DNA of 64,000 nt, taken from NCBI GenBank assembly GCA_028335825.1, contig JAIOKI010000018.1, positions 1-64,000 on the forward strand. The letters are read 5' to 3'. The notes beneath the pieces were generated by a model. The model saw only the letters and a list, made by a program, of their open reading frames with translations, was not told the DNA's origin and ran no database searches. The translations under genes were made by a program, and so were the position numbers. Positions 12,961 through 25,934 of this stretch are shown one piece after another. The DNA is from Nosema muscidifuracis (taxonomy: Eukaryota; Microsporidia; Nosematidae). Each line of letters starts with the position of its first letter. The first letter of the stretch is position 1.

Positions 12961-13695
12961 AAAAATTTAAAATAAATGAAAATCACTATAAACAATCATT
13001 TAGTGCTTAAATATGATATGAAATTGGTTAATTAAATAACCAATTTATGTATAAATAATTCTGAAATTGAACACTATCTTAATGATTTTCCAAGATGTAT
13101 GATACAATTTAAAAGTCATATTTTATGTATCATAATCGTGTTGTTGATTCATTTTCAAATATTCAATTTGATCATATTTATAATGATTTAACAACTAATA
13201 TTTTATTCTTATTAAAGAACTATGTATATTGTAATAACTATAATATAAGTATTTCCGATGGTGTAATGTACATTTACAATATCGTCTTAGTCAAACACTA
13301 GGAGATAAAATTGTAAGGGTAATCCAAAATTTATGTAATGATGATTAATTACAATGTGCAGTATATGAACTAAAACAAGAATATCAAAATTATCCCAATT
13401 GTTTCATAAAACTTATTCAACTAATTTTTTTTATCAATTAATGATATCTAAAAATCTATAGAGATTGATGAATTTAATTTAAAATCAGTACATTTTAAAT
13501 TAGGTAATAGATCAATTAGAAATGTAATATCAATAATAAAAATTGATGAAATGCTTGATTATAATGAATATAAAAATATGTATGTTACATTTAGGGGTAC
13601 CTATTAGGAATATTCTAATTTTCAGTTTTTTAAGAATATATATTCCAAATGTAAAAAAATCAAGAACAAAAGTTTGAAGAAAATGTTTAATTAAA
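12961..13695 (+). pseudogene. fossil copy of Cys-rich family 1, single-membrane-segment type
   Basis: The sequence aligns along its length with the gene at 33838-34699. It keeps the stretch coding for PKCMIQF at about 13090, the DGxMY motif after the NYNI stretch at about 13255, the CAVYELK motif near 13360, and a membrane segment followed by a Lys-rich tail at about 13595-13690. Several stop codons and frame changes interrupt it and some cysteine codons of the signature are gone. No product is expected. It shows that the single-segment subfamily once had at least three copies in this window. Confidence 0.75.
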
Positions 13696-16600
13696 ACTCA
13701 AAATTCATTGATATATTTTCTTTATCATCTTAAACAATATTTTGATAATAAATTTAATTTTGTATTGCTGTCCGTACGAACTAAATAGATACTATTTTTT
13801 AAAATATTTTATTATCGTTTTTTATGCTAAAATTTACTTCTTTTAGTATTTTTGTGATTAATCCACATTCATTAAAAAAGTATATTTTAAAGAGAAATTG
13901 ATTTAGCTTTGTCTATAAAAAAAAGTAAATTCAATCTCTTAAGACTTCATGGAAGTGTCAGTCTTTTCATTTTTCAGATCTATATATGCATTTGAAGTTT
14001 GTTAAAATATCATTAAATTTATGTATTAAATCTAGATTTATAATTGTAAAGGAATATTGAGTGTTTGAAATGAAGATCATAAATATGTATCTTTTATGAT
14101 TTTATATATATTGTAAATTATGATCTTGTTATATTTTACTTACATATGCTCTTATTTCTACATTCATTGGACAATATACTCTTGTACAAAGAGAATAAAT
14201 TATTTAATACTTCTATGTTTGATTAATTAAATAAATATATACTAAATGTGAGATTGCTTCTGTAATTTGATAAAATTTTAAATTTAATTTACTAAATCAA
14301 ATTCATATATTTAAATATTTGACAATATTATTAATAATATAGAATATATCAATCTAAAAGATATTTAGAAAAATACAATTCTTCTTTATTTCTAGTAATA
14401 TATCTTTATAAATTATATAATTTTCTTCTCTACTTTCTATTAAATATTTTATTTTACCTTGATTAGTTTGTCATCATAATGAAACATACAAATAGTTTTA
14501 TTAAACATGAAATAAATGTCAATTGTAAGAATATATGTGTTACTATGATTTATGAAATAATTATTTTTTCTATATATAATATATGAAAGTTAAGTTGTAT
14601 GATTTTTATCTAATATCAATGTAAGTGTTTAAAAATAGATAATCATCATTAACTTTGTAATTTTTTAATATCTTATACTTTATTCAAAATTATCTTCATC
14701 ATGATGTAATGTATCATAAATCAATAGGTAAGTAATATTTACTTAGAAGTATCTCTTTGATTACAAATAACCCTGATATGGATCTTCTGTACTAAAAATA
14801 AACAGAATGTAAAAAAAATAAAAAATGTAATATCGGCATGAATTTTATTAATTTATTTCTGACAATATATATTAAAAAGAACAACATATGAAAAAATTTT
14901 AAAAATCTTTTTTATATGAAAAACTTTGTAGATGAATATTATTTTAATAATATAAGGAAATTAAAATTTTATCAAAATTGACTACAATTCTTTGATACTT
15001 GTTAAACTTCTTTTATTAGATATAATCAGTAATTTTCTACAATAAGAATAGATAAAAATTTGATTGTATTTTTGTGGCATTAAATACAGGGAGACTTTAT
15101 GAACTAAGTAAGTTCTTTAAGATGCTGATCTTTGAAAGCTAAATATGTAGGTTTTAAATTGGTGATTGTTTAGCCTGTGAGTTGAGACTGGTGTCTGTTT
15201 ATGTTCTTATACATTGCAGCAAGTTAGATTTTTATAAATATATATGAATTAATTTATAAACAATAAAAGAAACTTATTTATTGAGAAGATTTTTATCACA
15301 AAGATATTCTATTGTTTTATAGTTGATTACTATGAAAGTTCATTCATTAGTCATTTAAGAAGTAATCTTGAATATTTTATTTTTCTTATTTGTATTTTTA
15401 ATTTATAAATATATCATCTATTGTATTGCATAACTCATCTTACAATATATTTAATTATATCTGACCCTTGAAATAAAAATTAGCCTCTCATAAACATATA
15501 AATAATGATTTTTATGTGAAATATCATCCTTAGAAAATAAATGATTTTATTGGATTTTTATATATGAATAATATTTTATATCTATCTATATATTCTCTTA
15601 AATCATTAACATATATAAACACATAAGAAATTCTAAAATATTTAATTTTATCATTAATATAGTATATGAATCTATAATTTTATGCTATCTTCTTAATATT
15701 ACAAAATTAAGAAGATAATAATTTTTTTATTATTCTCTTGTCTATCTAATTCATATATAAATAATTTACATTTATTTTTTTTTAATCCCAAATAATAAAA
15801 ATTTATTCCTGTTCTGAGAATGGAAACGTTTTATGTCTAGTCAACTGATAACTTATATTTTTAAAAAATTTTACCCCAATATAATATTAATATATGTATA
15901 GAGAATTTTAGAAATAGTGCAGGTTTTCCTTCAACAAATTTAAGGAAGGTTCTCAAAACGTAGTAATTCTAAACTACCAAATTTATAAGAAAACTGAATT
16001 ATAGTGATTGTTGGAACAAATGCTTAAATATGTCTACTCTGGTTAGGTTTAGCAAATATACAAAAGAAAAGATGAATCAACTTAATATTATTAGAAACTT
16101 AAGTGAAGATGTTTATGTAGAATTATTTTTAGTTGAGATAAATGTATAAATAATGAAATCAGAAAGCTATATATTAAATCATGAGAAATACTAATTATAT
16201 TTTAGATGAACTTAATAACTAAGCATAGAAAATGTATATGTAATAATTAACGATTATTCATAAAGTTATATTAAGGAAATATCTTGAAAGTGAATGTAAT
16301 TAGTACTGATAAAGATTTAGATCATAATTTTTGAAAATAAAATAATGTATACATATAGATATGATAAGTTTATTAGCTTAGAGTACAAATCATTAGAAGT
16401 GATTAAGAAATTGTGTAAATGATAGGAGAAAAAGATATATTACACTACATTACTAAATTATGATTAAAAATGGATATATCACATCAAAATAGTCATGGTT
16501 CAATAATGTAAGACTAGTGCTCAAAAATAATGAAATAATATTTCGACAAATTGAATAAGCTAATGAAAAAGGATATTTATTTTTTGTTATACATATATAA

Positions 16601-17449
16601 TATATTGTAAAGAATATTTTATAGAATTTTTATAACAAGACATACAAGTGGCATAGAAATAGTTATATTTATACATACAGGTGATATAATAAAAAAATTT
16701 GATCAAGCTGGTCTGATTGTGAATAACCCTAAAAATTATATTAAAACAGGTAGAGATCATAATGGCATTATTAAGAGTCTATAGGAGATTAACAAAGAAT
16801 TATACAGATAAATTATATCTTTATAATAAGACGTGTGAAAATAAATTTAAATAAATTAAAGGTTTAAAAAGATATTTCATATTCTAATAAAGACCTAAGA
16901 GTAGTATTAAGTCATATGTTAGATAATGAAGATACAAGCAATAAAATTAAATCACTCATTTACACAAAAAAATGTTATGTGTATTGCTGAAAATTTCTAA
17001 TATTTTTTCTGAGGATAGATTTTATTGATCATGTGTCTTAGAAGCATTAACAGAATAATCACATGTCATGATTTCAATGAAATTTATCTGTAGAATCAAA
17101 AACGAAATATCACATGTTGATGTTTTCTCAAGTTTGATGAATAATGAACATAAAGTGAAACTTGGAAATGTAGATTATATTGAAATTTTTTAAGATCTTA
17201 TGGTGAGTTAGTTTATAGAATTATAAAGCCAACATCTGAATAAATTTAGAAGTGACTAGAAAAATTCCTTATGTGCAAGAAGTATAGCATATTAAAAAAT
17301 AATGGATTTAGATATTTTCGTGAATTAAGCTAGGTGACAATCTAGATTTTTATTCATTGGTTTATATAAGAAGTAAATCATTTTACAATTAGTACAATAG
17401 ACAGATGAATTTAGATAATATTGACTAAATACATAGAAAATCTATTGTT
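13696..17449. other. gene-free stretch with decayed sequence
   Basis: No intact gene. An island of higher GC at about 15080-15230 and protein-like plus-strand stretches between about 15900 and 17350 suggest one or more old genes, but none could be tied to a family. The rest is A/T-rich. Confidence 0.4.
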
Positions 17450-18065
17450 CAAACCTTTATCTTAGACTTTAAAAATTAGAAACTGTATTTTAGAATAGGA
17501 AATAATATCATACTACTTCTTTGTATCATTATAATTCTAATATGAAAGATATTTATTAATATTAGAATAGATAATGTAATAAAGGTAAAAATGTAGGGAA
17601 GACTTTTTCAATAATTTTAAAAGATTTAATATGCATTAAATATCAACTTTATTAAGATAAATGACGATCTAGATTTGTGAATGTATTTTTATTTTAAGTT
17701 TCGATATATTTGTTAAAAATAGATTACTCATCAAGATTGATTTATACCTCTTAATTTCAAGTGTTGTGATATGATCTTGTCATCGTACAATATTTTTACT
17801 ATAATCATTATAATATCATCAAATGTTTGAATTCTATAGAATTCGATGTTAAGATATTAACGATATTAAAATTCATCTCGATTAGAGCATATATAATTTT
17901 TTAATCAAATAACACTACTAATAGATATATTAATGATAATATTTTACTTTATAAATGTCTATTTATTGTTAATTATATTTTTACTCTATATTTTAATAAT
18001 GTAAAATTATGATAAATGAAATATTACGTATCTCTAACATGACAAGTCAAGGTGTATAAAATATT
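17450..18065 (+). pseudogene. fossil of the 444-aa family 2 gene type
   Basis: The last 40 bases (about 18025-18065) match the 3' end of the gene at 11194-12528, including the SNMTxQGV coding stretch just before its end. Upstream pieces also match: a stretch near 17525-17580 resembles the YNSNEYLDNIDLIF region and one near 17940 resembles the LYKCLF region. Frames are broken throughout. The 5' limit is uncertain. Confidence 0.5.
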
Positions 18066-20950
18066 TTATATAGTTTAGTATATATGCTATTTATTTATTC
18101 ACATTATATCTTAATAATTTTTATCCACCCTCACTTTATAATATCATAAATTAATCATTCGTTTAATTGAGTTTTATAATCATAGATTTCACAAAAGTTA
18201 AATATTCACCTTTTTTACTTTAATTTACTAAGGTTATTCTTCCTTAGAAGTATTTTCTCTAATATAGACATTTAATTAGATATATGACGTGGAATGATTA
18301 AATATTTTATTTATATGTGAGACGTAATCTGACATCTTCTAATTATTTTACAGAATCTTTAATACAATATTGGTCATGTAAGTTTGTAAATATCATTATT
18401 TTCACATTATATATCTGTAATTATATATTTTTCATCATGTATATATTTGTGTTTATTAATTGTTAATATAATTGTAAATTTAATGACTTGTTTGATATAT
18501 TAAATGATAATAAATATAAAAGTATGTATTTTCTTTTTTATGTTTATATTTGAACTAATATTAAATTATACAATTATCTCAATCCATGTCAGATTAATTT
18601 TATCTTTTTATTAGTCTTTTGAGTATAACATGCATATTTCTTATTCATTCATACTTTAATTTTTCATCATTTCTATTACATTTAATTTGACTCATAAAGC
18701 CCTTAAACCTTCATTGAATGTATCAATTCAAAGAATAATGCTTTTTTGATATTATTTAATGGTTTTGTATTATTTTTAATATCAATTAAATATAACTAAG
18801 ATTCATCATATATCTACACATTGTAATTTTTAATATCTTAAATGCCTAATTTGTTATCAATTTAAAAAAATAGATTTTTAATTTTTTAGTTAAACATTAA
18901 TTTGTTTGTATCTTAGTATGCTTACATTAATTTAAATAAAAATCTATCTAGGTCTTTATCATATAGACACTAATTTATACACATAAAAAATGATTTGTAT
19001 ATCATAATATCAGAACTCTAAATCTCTAAAAGAATCTTGAATCTATTGACATTTTTATTTCTGTCAGTGGGGTGTAATCATATATTATACAGATCATCTT
19101 TAAAATTATAAACCATTCTCATAATATTAGGTAATATATTTATATAACCAGAAAGAAATTATTTATGTTTCTTTAAATGACTTATTTTATTCAGCCATGT
19201 AGCTTTTAAATGATAATTAAATATTTCATTAGTCTTTTTATTCCTTCTATATCTATATATTCTTAATATTTTTTAACACATAAAATATTTAATGATTCTA
19301 CGATATTTTTGATAGAAAAAAATGTTTCTGTAATCTTCATAATTTTATTCTTTTACATGATATTATTTCTTCTGCGTTTATCTTAAGATTATATAAATCT
19401 TTTTTTTGATTCTTAACAACACATATTATTTTTTATGTTCGACTATATGAAGATATTAGGCACTATAAAAATCAATTAATTTACCATGAGAGAAAATCTT
19501 TAAATTTGAGATGATAATTATATATAAATAATTCTGATAAGTTATTTGAATATTGTGCTTATTGATTCAATTGACTAACCGAATTCTATAATTTAACATT
19601 TAATACAGCTATAATAATCACTCATATTTAATTTTTATTACCTTTATAAATTCAAATTACGTCTTTTATATATAGCTATTCCTTATAGGTGTACTACATT
19701 CTATCATCTAGAGAGTGTTAATTGAATATATGATTCATTTATAACCTATTAGGCAAAAATTATCAGAATCTTTTTAAAGATTTTATATGATGTTAATTAA
19801 AATTAAACGTATAATTTTATTTTAACTTGTAAACATATAATGACAAACTATCTAACTTAAAATTGGTATATTTTAACTATTTCAATGATGTATTGAATAA
19901 GAAATTTTTGATTTTACGACACTAATCTTTTCATGAGGATATATACAAAATCATTAGAAAACTAGTAATATGGAGAGAACGAAATCTATTTATTTGAAAT
20001 ACGAGAAACAATATTTTGAGTAAAAAGAATAGCTAAATATTATATATTTAAGATAGGATTATGAATTATGATCATAAGAACTAATAACGAGATAAATATT
20101 AATATTATCTAATTAAACTATTTATCAGGTTATTTTACTATACATCTTAAAAGTCAATATAAAATATAAAAAAGATGATTTTTTTTAGAACTTTAATAAT
20201 TTTCTAATAAAATGATAACCTGTTTTAGTTTCCATAACTTTTCTATACATAAATATATTTTTTATAAATTTCTTAAATCTTTATTTAGATGTACATGTCT
20301 ATTTATACAGATCATTAATATTTTGACTCAGTATTTATTTATTCATGTCATGATTTATGAATTTTTTGATAGATGAGATATTGAACATCACATATTATTA
20401 ATGTCAATTATTTTCATTATTTTGTAATATTTTAATAGTTCAATGAATATGTAAAATGATTAACAAAAGATGAAATAATACAGTTTAATATAAATTCTTA
20501 GATATATTAAGCATATAATATTATCCTTTAAATAAAAATAAAATTAGTATCATTTATTATAAGCATATTCTATTCTTCACTTCTTTTATCTCCTATATTT
20601 ACACAACTAGTTGATAGAAATATGAGTAAAGTATCTTTAAGAAACATTTAATGTTAAAATCTATGAGATTATACAAGGTTTTTTTGATATAACAGAAAAT
20701 GATTATATACTTATTTATAGGAAAATATCATAGACTAGTTATTTGTATGGAATAATTGTAGATTTAAGTAAATTACTTATCTAGATGATATGCATTTATA
20801 CTCAATTTTTATTATCTTAATTGATGTAAGTAGTCAATGATACTCTAAAGATTTTAGATATGATATAAGAAATAACAAGATTGCGCTTGCAAGAAGATAA
20901 TATAAAAATTCTTTCTATATAAATTATTTTATTGGTATATCTTTTTTATC
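18066..20950. other. gene-free stretch
   Basis: No open gene and no family resemblance recognised on either strand. The A/T content is very high, with scattered short protein-like stretches that do not connect. Confidence 0.4.
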
Positions 20951-20954
20951 AATC

Positions 20955-21105
20955 TGTAATTGTTGGGGACTGATACGTCTATAAAGAAACAAAGTCAATT
21001 CTTTGGATCAGTTTAAGTTTTCTTGCTGATTTAATTTATCCGTCCAAATAATTATAAAAAGGAACCCCAGAAGAATAAATATGTTTTTCAGCAACAATTC
21101 TTCAT
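20955..21105 (+). ncRNA. possible structured RNA (unidentified)
   Basis: An island of higher GC whose ends can pair: AATTGTTG at 20958-20965 is complementary to CAACAATT at 21092-21099, and GGGG at 20965-20968 can pair with CCCC at 21065-21068. No open frame crosses it. It matches no RNA family I recognise. A decayed gene is an equally good explanation, and the strand is a guess. Confidence 0.15.
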
Positions 21106-21374
21106 ACAACACAAAGGAAACAATAAGAAAAATAATATATTTGTATTCTATTTTCTACAAGATATAAATATTTTCTGTAATAACTCAATTAACTACCATC
21201 AATACTTTTTTTAGATATGAAAAAATGTTAGATTTAATCCAATAATTCATATTGCTCACTATTTAATTTTTGGTTGTAGAGCATAAAAAAATAAATACAA
21301 AATATTAGTATATCGCAACAATTACTAAATACTCTATTATTATTTAATAAATAGTTAAAATTAAAATAAATTGT

Positions 21375-23027
21375 TTAATTAATATTTTGTTTATGATCAT
21401 CTAACAATTTATAAATATCATCATAAATAACTTCAGTCTGACTATTGGAATTTTTATAAATAATTAAATTACATAATTCTGATTCAATATCTTTGTGTAT
21501 TATCGAATAAATATCACATGCATGTGTAGAGTTTTTTCCATTTAGAAAAATCTTAGCAATAAATTCATTTATGCAAAGAATAATGTGATCAAAAGTATTC
21601 TTTGATTTATTTTTTACACTTCCGAAGAAATTAAATAGCATCAATGTATCATTAGAAAGATTATTGCTATATTTTCTTTTCTTATACATATCACACATTT
21701 CAAAATACATTAATAGATCAAAAAAGACACTTGAAATATTATCATGTTTATAACTAATTTCATCAATGATAAAATGAGAAAGTTTTTCATAATATTCAGA
21801 TTCAGAACTATCTTTTCTCAATCTTAAATTAACGTAATCAAAGTTTATATTATTATCACATTTTTCAACTAGACCTAAGGTGAATAGAATTTCATACATT
21901 ATCAGATTTCTAGCTTTTCCTTTATTAGATAATATACTTATTAAAATATCCTTGTATAATTTACTATCTTTTATAAAATAAAAAAATCTTAAAATACTTT
22001 CAATATTTTCTACGCTGCTATTTTGACAAGTTTCGAAAAAATTATTTATTTCTGCAAGAACATTTTTATTGATACACTTATTCTTTTTGAAATAAGAACG
22101 CCACTTAAAAAATATTTTATCATTAAATAATCCCACTTGTTGATTTTGAAGTCTTTTTTTACTAGAGTTAAATAAAGATTTAAAATGGTTTAAAATATTA
22201 TTTTGAACAAACAAGCTTTTTTCATTAGATCTAGTTATTTTTCTGCAGTTATCAAATTTTCTTGCTCTTAATTCAACTGTATTATCTTTCCTATCGATAT
22301 AAATACGGGAAATATTTATTAATGATAACAATCGTAATATTTCGTTTAATTCTTCTCCCCTATAATTACCATAATTTTTGATATGATACTCTAGATATTT
22401 TTTGTAATTAAATTCATTCATGTCTATATTGTATATATATCTATTTTTATTATCTGAGATTAAACTAAAATTAAATTCAAGATGATCACAACACTTTAAA
22501 TATCTTAGATTAGAACAAGATTTTCTATTATTGTCTGACTTTTTTAAAGATGGATTATTTTTCACGTATTTATTATATACTAAGTATGACTTAGTATCCA
22601 CATCATCATTAATATAACGAGAATAATCTGAAAGATTTTTCATTAAATTAGAGATTATATCTGCATATTTATTAGTTTCGTCATTTTTTACAATATAAAA
22701 GGACTTATTTTTATCTGAAAATCTGTATACAATTTCAATAAATTTTTTTTTCAATTCATCTTTAAAATCAAAATTATCATCTAGATACTTATTTAAGCTA
22801 ATAGTAATTTCTTTTGTAAATTCTCCTAATGTATCGTATCTTGTGATAACAATCCGTGATTTACGGATCTTTATTACATGCATTGGATGATTACAGTCTT
22901 TGCTTATAAATACAAAATCTCCTGAATCAGTTTTCTCCGAAATTATTTTAGATAAATCTTCTCGTATTTTTTTTGCAAAATTAGATGTAGCAATTGATAT
23001 TAAATATAGTAAAGCAAAAAATTTCAT
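21375..23027 (-). CDS. predicted secreted protein, family 2 (550 aa)
   Basis: Function is not recognised. The ATG at 23027 is chosen rather than an upstream TTG because a CCCC run lies 4 bases before it (GGGG at 23031-23034 on the plus strand) and it begins directly with a signal peptide (MKFFALLYLISIATSNF). The mature part is hydrophilic and Lys/Asn/Ser-rich. It is a paralog of the 541-residue protein at 7347-8972 over most of the length, with best agreement in residues about 35-120 and in the C-terminal third around LMYFEMCD. It has several extra cysteines, such as the SCSNLRYLKCCDH segment near residue 175, that the paralog lacks. Export from the parasite cell is inference. Confidence 0.82.
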   Translation of the reverse strand: MKFFALLYLISIATSNFAKKIREDLSKIISEKTDSGDFVFISKDCNHPMHVIKIRKSRIVITRYDTLGEFTKEITISLNKYLDDNFDFKDELKKKFIEIVYRFSDKNKSFYIVKNDETNKYADIISNLMKNLSDYSRYINDDVDTKSYLVYNKYVKNNPSLKKSDNNRKSCSNLRYLKCCDHLEFNFSLISDNKNRYIYNIDMNEFNYKKYLEYHIKNYGNYRGEELNEILRLLSLINISRIYIDRKDNTVELRARKFDNCRKITRSNEKSLFVQNNILNHFKSLFNSSKKRLQNQQVGLFNDKIFFKWRSYFKKNKCINKNVLAEINNFFETCQNSSVENIESILRFFYFIKDSKLYKDILISILSNKGKARNLIMYEILFTLGLVEKCDNNINFDYVNLRLRKDSSESEYYEKLSHFIIDEISYKHDNISSVFFDLLMYFEMCDMYKKRKYSNNLSNDTLMLFNFFGSVKNKSKNTFDHIILCINEFIAKIFLNGKNSTHACDIYSIIHKDIESELCNLIIYKNSNSQTEVIYDDIYKLLDDHKQNIN

Positions 23028-23334
23028 GATGGGGTAAAAAAATTTCAAATTTATATTTTTACAAATAAATTAATTTTTGTTTAATTTAAAATTGACAAAT
23101 AAAAAATCATTGATGTGTTAAAAATAAAGAAATAAAGATATAGTATTATATCCACATGTATTTTTATTTATATTTTAATTTATCAATTAATTAGTTATTT
23201 CTTAATAATTAACTGATAAAATAATATTACTATTTATTCAATTTATCAAGGATAATATTATAAATAGCATAAGAAAATATAACCCATTCCATCTAAGAGC
23301 AATCAAGAGAATAAACATTTATTTAAAACTATTT

Positions 23335-23450
23335 ATAAACAAAGCTTGTAAAGGAAAGCCAGCGAACGATGTATTAGTTCTTTAAAATATTACTTTAGAA
23401 CAGACCGCATTTCTGGGCAGCACTCCAAAAGAATTCTAATTTTTGTATTA
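23335..23450. ncRNA. GC-richer island, possible small RNA gene
   Basis: About 100 bases here are far richer in G and C than the flanks and have no open frame. CCAG near 23358 can pair with CTGG near 23414, and AGTTCT near 23378 with AGAAC near 23396. A T-run follows near 23442, as expected for an RNA polymerase III terminator. It is not a tRNA or 5S rRNA by eye, and identity is unknown. Confidence 0.18.
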
Positions 23451-25546
23451 AAATTGAATAATTTTTAATTTAAAAACTATAAGAATATATTTTTGAAATA
23501 TTTTATTGTAGTTAGAAAATAATAAATTTATCATAATTAATATAATATTTTATTTTTATGTAATTGTTGTGTAATTTTAATTTACAAATAAAAATTTATC
23601 ATTTAAATTAAAATATATCAAACATTTGTTAATGTCAGGCAAAGAGATAATAATTTTCTATGTGTCATCAAAATGCTTATGATTAAATAAATTAAATTTT
23701 ATAAATTCAAGATGTATGATTGATAATAATAAATTAAAAAATTACGTATTTAAATTCTGAGTTTTTAATTTATAATTTGAGACAATACAGATAATCCAAT
23801 AAATTATACAACAATATTGATTGATAATTTAAATACTTTATTACTGTTAGAAAAGTAGAATTTCATCTTTTATTTATAGTTGATTATACATAGATAACTT
23901 TATTGTTTCTAAATATTGTACTACTATTAAACATAATTTAATATGAAGTGAGTAATTTTAAAAATATAATTTTGTAACTTAAATTAATATTTCACATTTC
24001 TAAAACATTACCACCCAAAGTTACAAATTCAAGACTTAATATGTATGAAGATTATGCACATAAAATGTTACGTTATATCAGGACTTAACAAAGAAAATTG
24101 GAATGATCTTTAAACAATTTGTATATCTTAAAAAATTTTGTTATCATCTTACGAAAAACCAAGTGGTCATAAAAAATTTATATATAATAATATAACATAA
24201 CAGGATATTTTTTGTATTTTTTTTTTTTAAAGAAATTCATTTATTATGTTTCTTTTTATTAATGCTCTAAACTTATTATGAGCTACTTACACATGATTTC
24301 TGTTGATGCAGAATTTAATTATTATTCTATATAATATAATTACTTAGTCCAAAATGTCATTCGAACTGATTTTCTAAGAATACTTGTTATTATACCAGAT
24401 TTTATTTTCAACATACCTTTAAATCACTACTGTACTGGAACCATACATTCTTTGTTAATATTTTCAGTAATTTTCCAAAATGTCAAATAAATTACCCCTT
24501 TTTTATGAATTTCTTTTGGATGAACAAAATAAAGGAAATTAAATCTTAGAGATATATTATTACATCTATAGACAATGTACCAATAGAAAAAATTTATTGT
24601 CAATTCTTCAATTTATATCGTAATGCAAAATCTAAAACTTTTAATATTAACTTATTAAATTAAGTTTTAAGTATATTCGTATTACTGAATTCTTAAATTA
24701 TAAATGAAGAGCAATACTTGCTGATTAATTATTTGTATAAGCTAAATTATAGGCTTGTTTATGAAAAAATGACAAGAATTATATTATTCATACTGTAAAT
24801 ATCTCTATGTATGGGTTGAAGTCTAATTATATGCTATTTACAAGTATTTTAGATTCATATAATTTTGATATTACTGAATTAAACTTAACAGATGGCAAAA
24901 GCTTCATCTTATTTGTGGATAAAAGATAGTCGTTGTTTGTGATATAGAGTATTTATGAAGGTTTTCTTCAAGTAGTTTCTATTGGTACATATCATATATG
25001 GATATTATAAATGACATAGCTTTCTTATGATCTATTGTTTTCTATTTTATAAAACTTATGTTAATGTCTTTAGTCTAAAAAAATACTTTCTAGAAATCAT
25101 CTAATAGATTTTGAAGAAGTCTATTATTTGCTTAGATATGGTTTTTTTCACTTTGGATAAGCTATATGATTAGACATTGTTATTAATTGAAATAATAGTG
25201 GAAGAAGTGTCAAGAATATAATGATTTCTTTATTTATATAATTAAAGAGGAACATTATTTTGAAGACAGTATTTTATGTATCTAAATATCTATCTTTTGA
25301 ATATTTAAAATTTTATCTTTTAATAAGTATAATATAATAAATTTATAAACCAACTAATTAATAAATTAACTTAAAACGATTTTACAGAAGAAGTAAAAGA
25401 TAATTTTATAAATATATAAAAATTTAATTTATGACTAATTTCTTTAAGCACTTATTTATATTAAACTGACAAATTAAATTTATATCATTAAACAGTTAAA
25501 TAGAATTTATTGTATACAAACTATTTCATTTATACTGATATAGATA

Positions 25547-25550
25547 CCCC
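25547..25550 (+). promoter_or_regulatory. CCCC run upstream of small Cys-rich gene
   Basis: CCCC in A/T-rich context, 36 bases before the ATG at 25587. This is farther than for most genes here, where the run is 3 to 12 bases before the start. Confidence 0.3.
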
Positions 25551-25586
25551 TTTAAAGGTATTTAAAGAATTTTATTACAGTATTTT

Positions 25587-25934
25587 ATGTATTCTTTCAT
25601 AATGATTCTCTTAGTATCAAGTATCTTTACAAGACAATCAGATATGTGTAATATAAATAAATCCCATGATTGCTGTAAAGATAAATATGATGATAAATGC
25701 TGTATTGATGTGTGTAAAGAAAGATTAGAACATAAAAATTCAGACTCATTGTTTAGTTGTGATAATGACAAGCCATGTTGCAGTCAAAATATGTGTAATG
25801 AAAGGGTAAAGAATACTTGTACTAAAGAAGATTATGAAGATATAGTAGACGAAGTAGATCTTATTGCAAGAGAGTTATGTAAATTGTCAGTCAGGATTTC
25901 TAAAATAGCTTCAAGGATAGAGAAATGTAAATAA
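25587..25934 (+). CDS. small secreted Cys-rich protein, family 3 (115 aa)
   Basis: Function is not recognised. It has a signal peptide (MYSFIMILLVSSIFT), then about 70 residues with some 14 cysteines, including CC pairs at about residues 30, 39 and 64 (HDCC, KCC, PCC), then an amphipathic helix at residues about 88-113. The signal peptide and the final helix match those of the 194-residue protein at 41222-41806 almost position by position (EVDLIARELCKLSVRISK here), while the middle is unrelated. The cysteines suggest a disulfide-bonded secreted protein. The strand is clear because the reverse reading lacks these features. Confidence 0.75.
   Translation: MYSFIMILLVSSIFTRQSDMCNINKSHDCCKDKYDDKCCIDVCKERLEHKNSDSLFSCDNDKPCCSQNMCNERVKNTCTKEDYEDIVDEVDLIARELCKLSVRISKIASRIEKCK

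Larger units (their letters stand above)
23028..25586. other. gene-free stretch with decayed sequence
   Basis: No intact gene. Protein-like but interrupted stretches occur at about 24000-25100; they resemble no family here. The GC island at 23335-23450 is listed separately. Confidence 0.4.
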
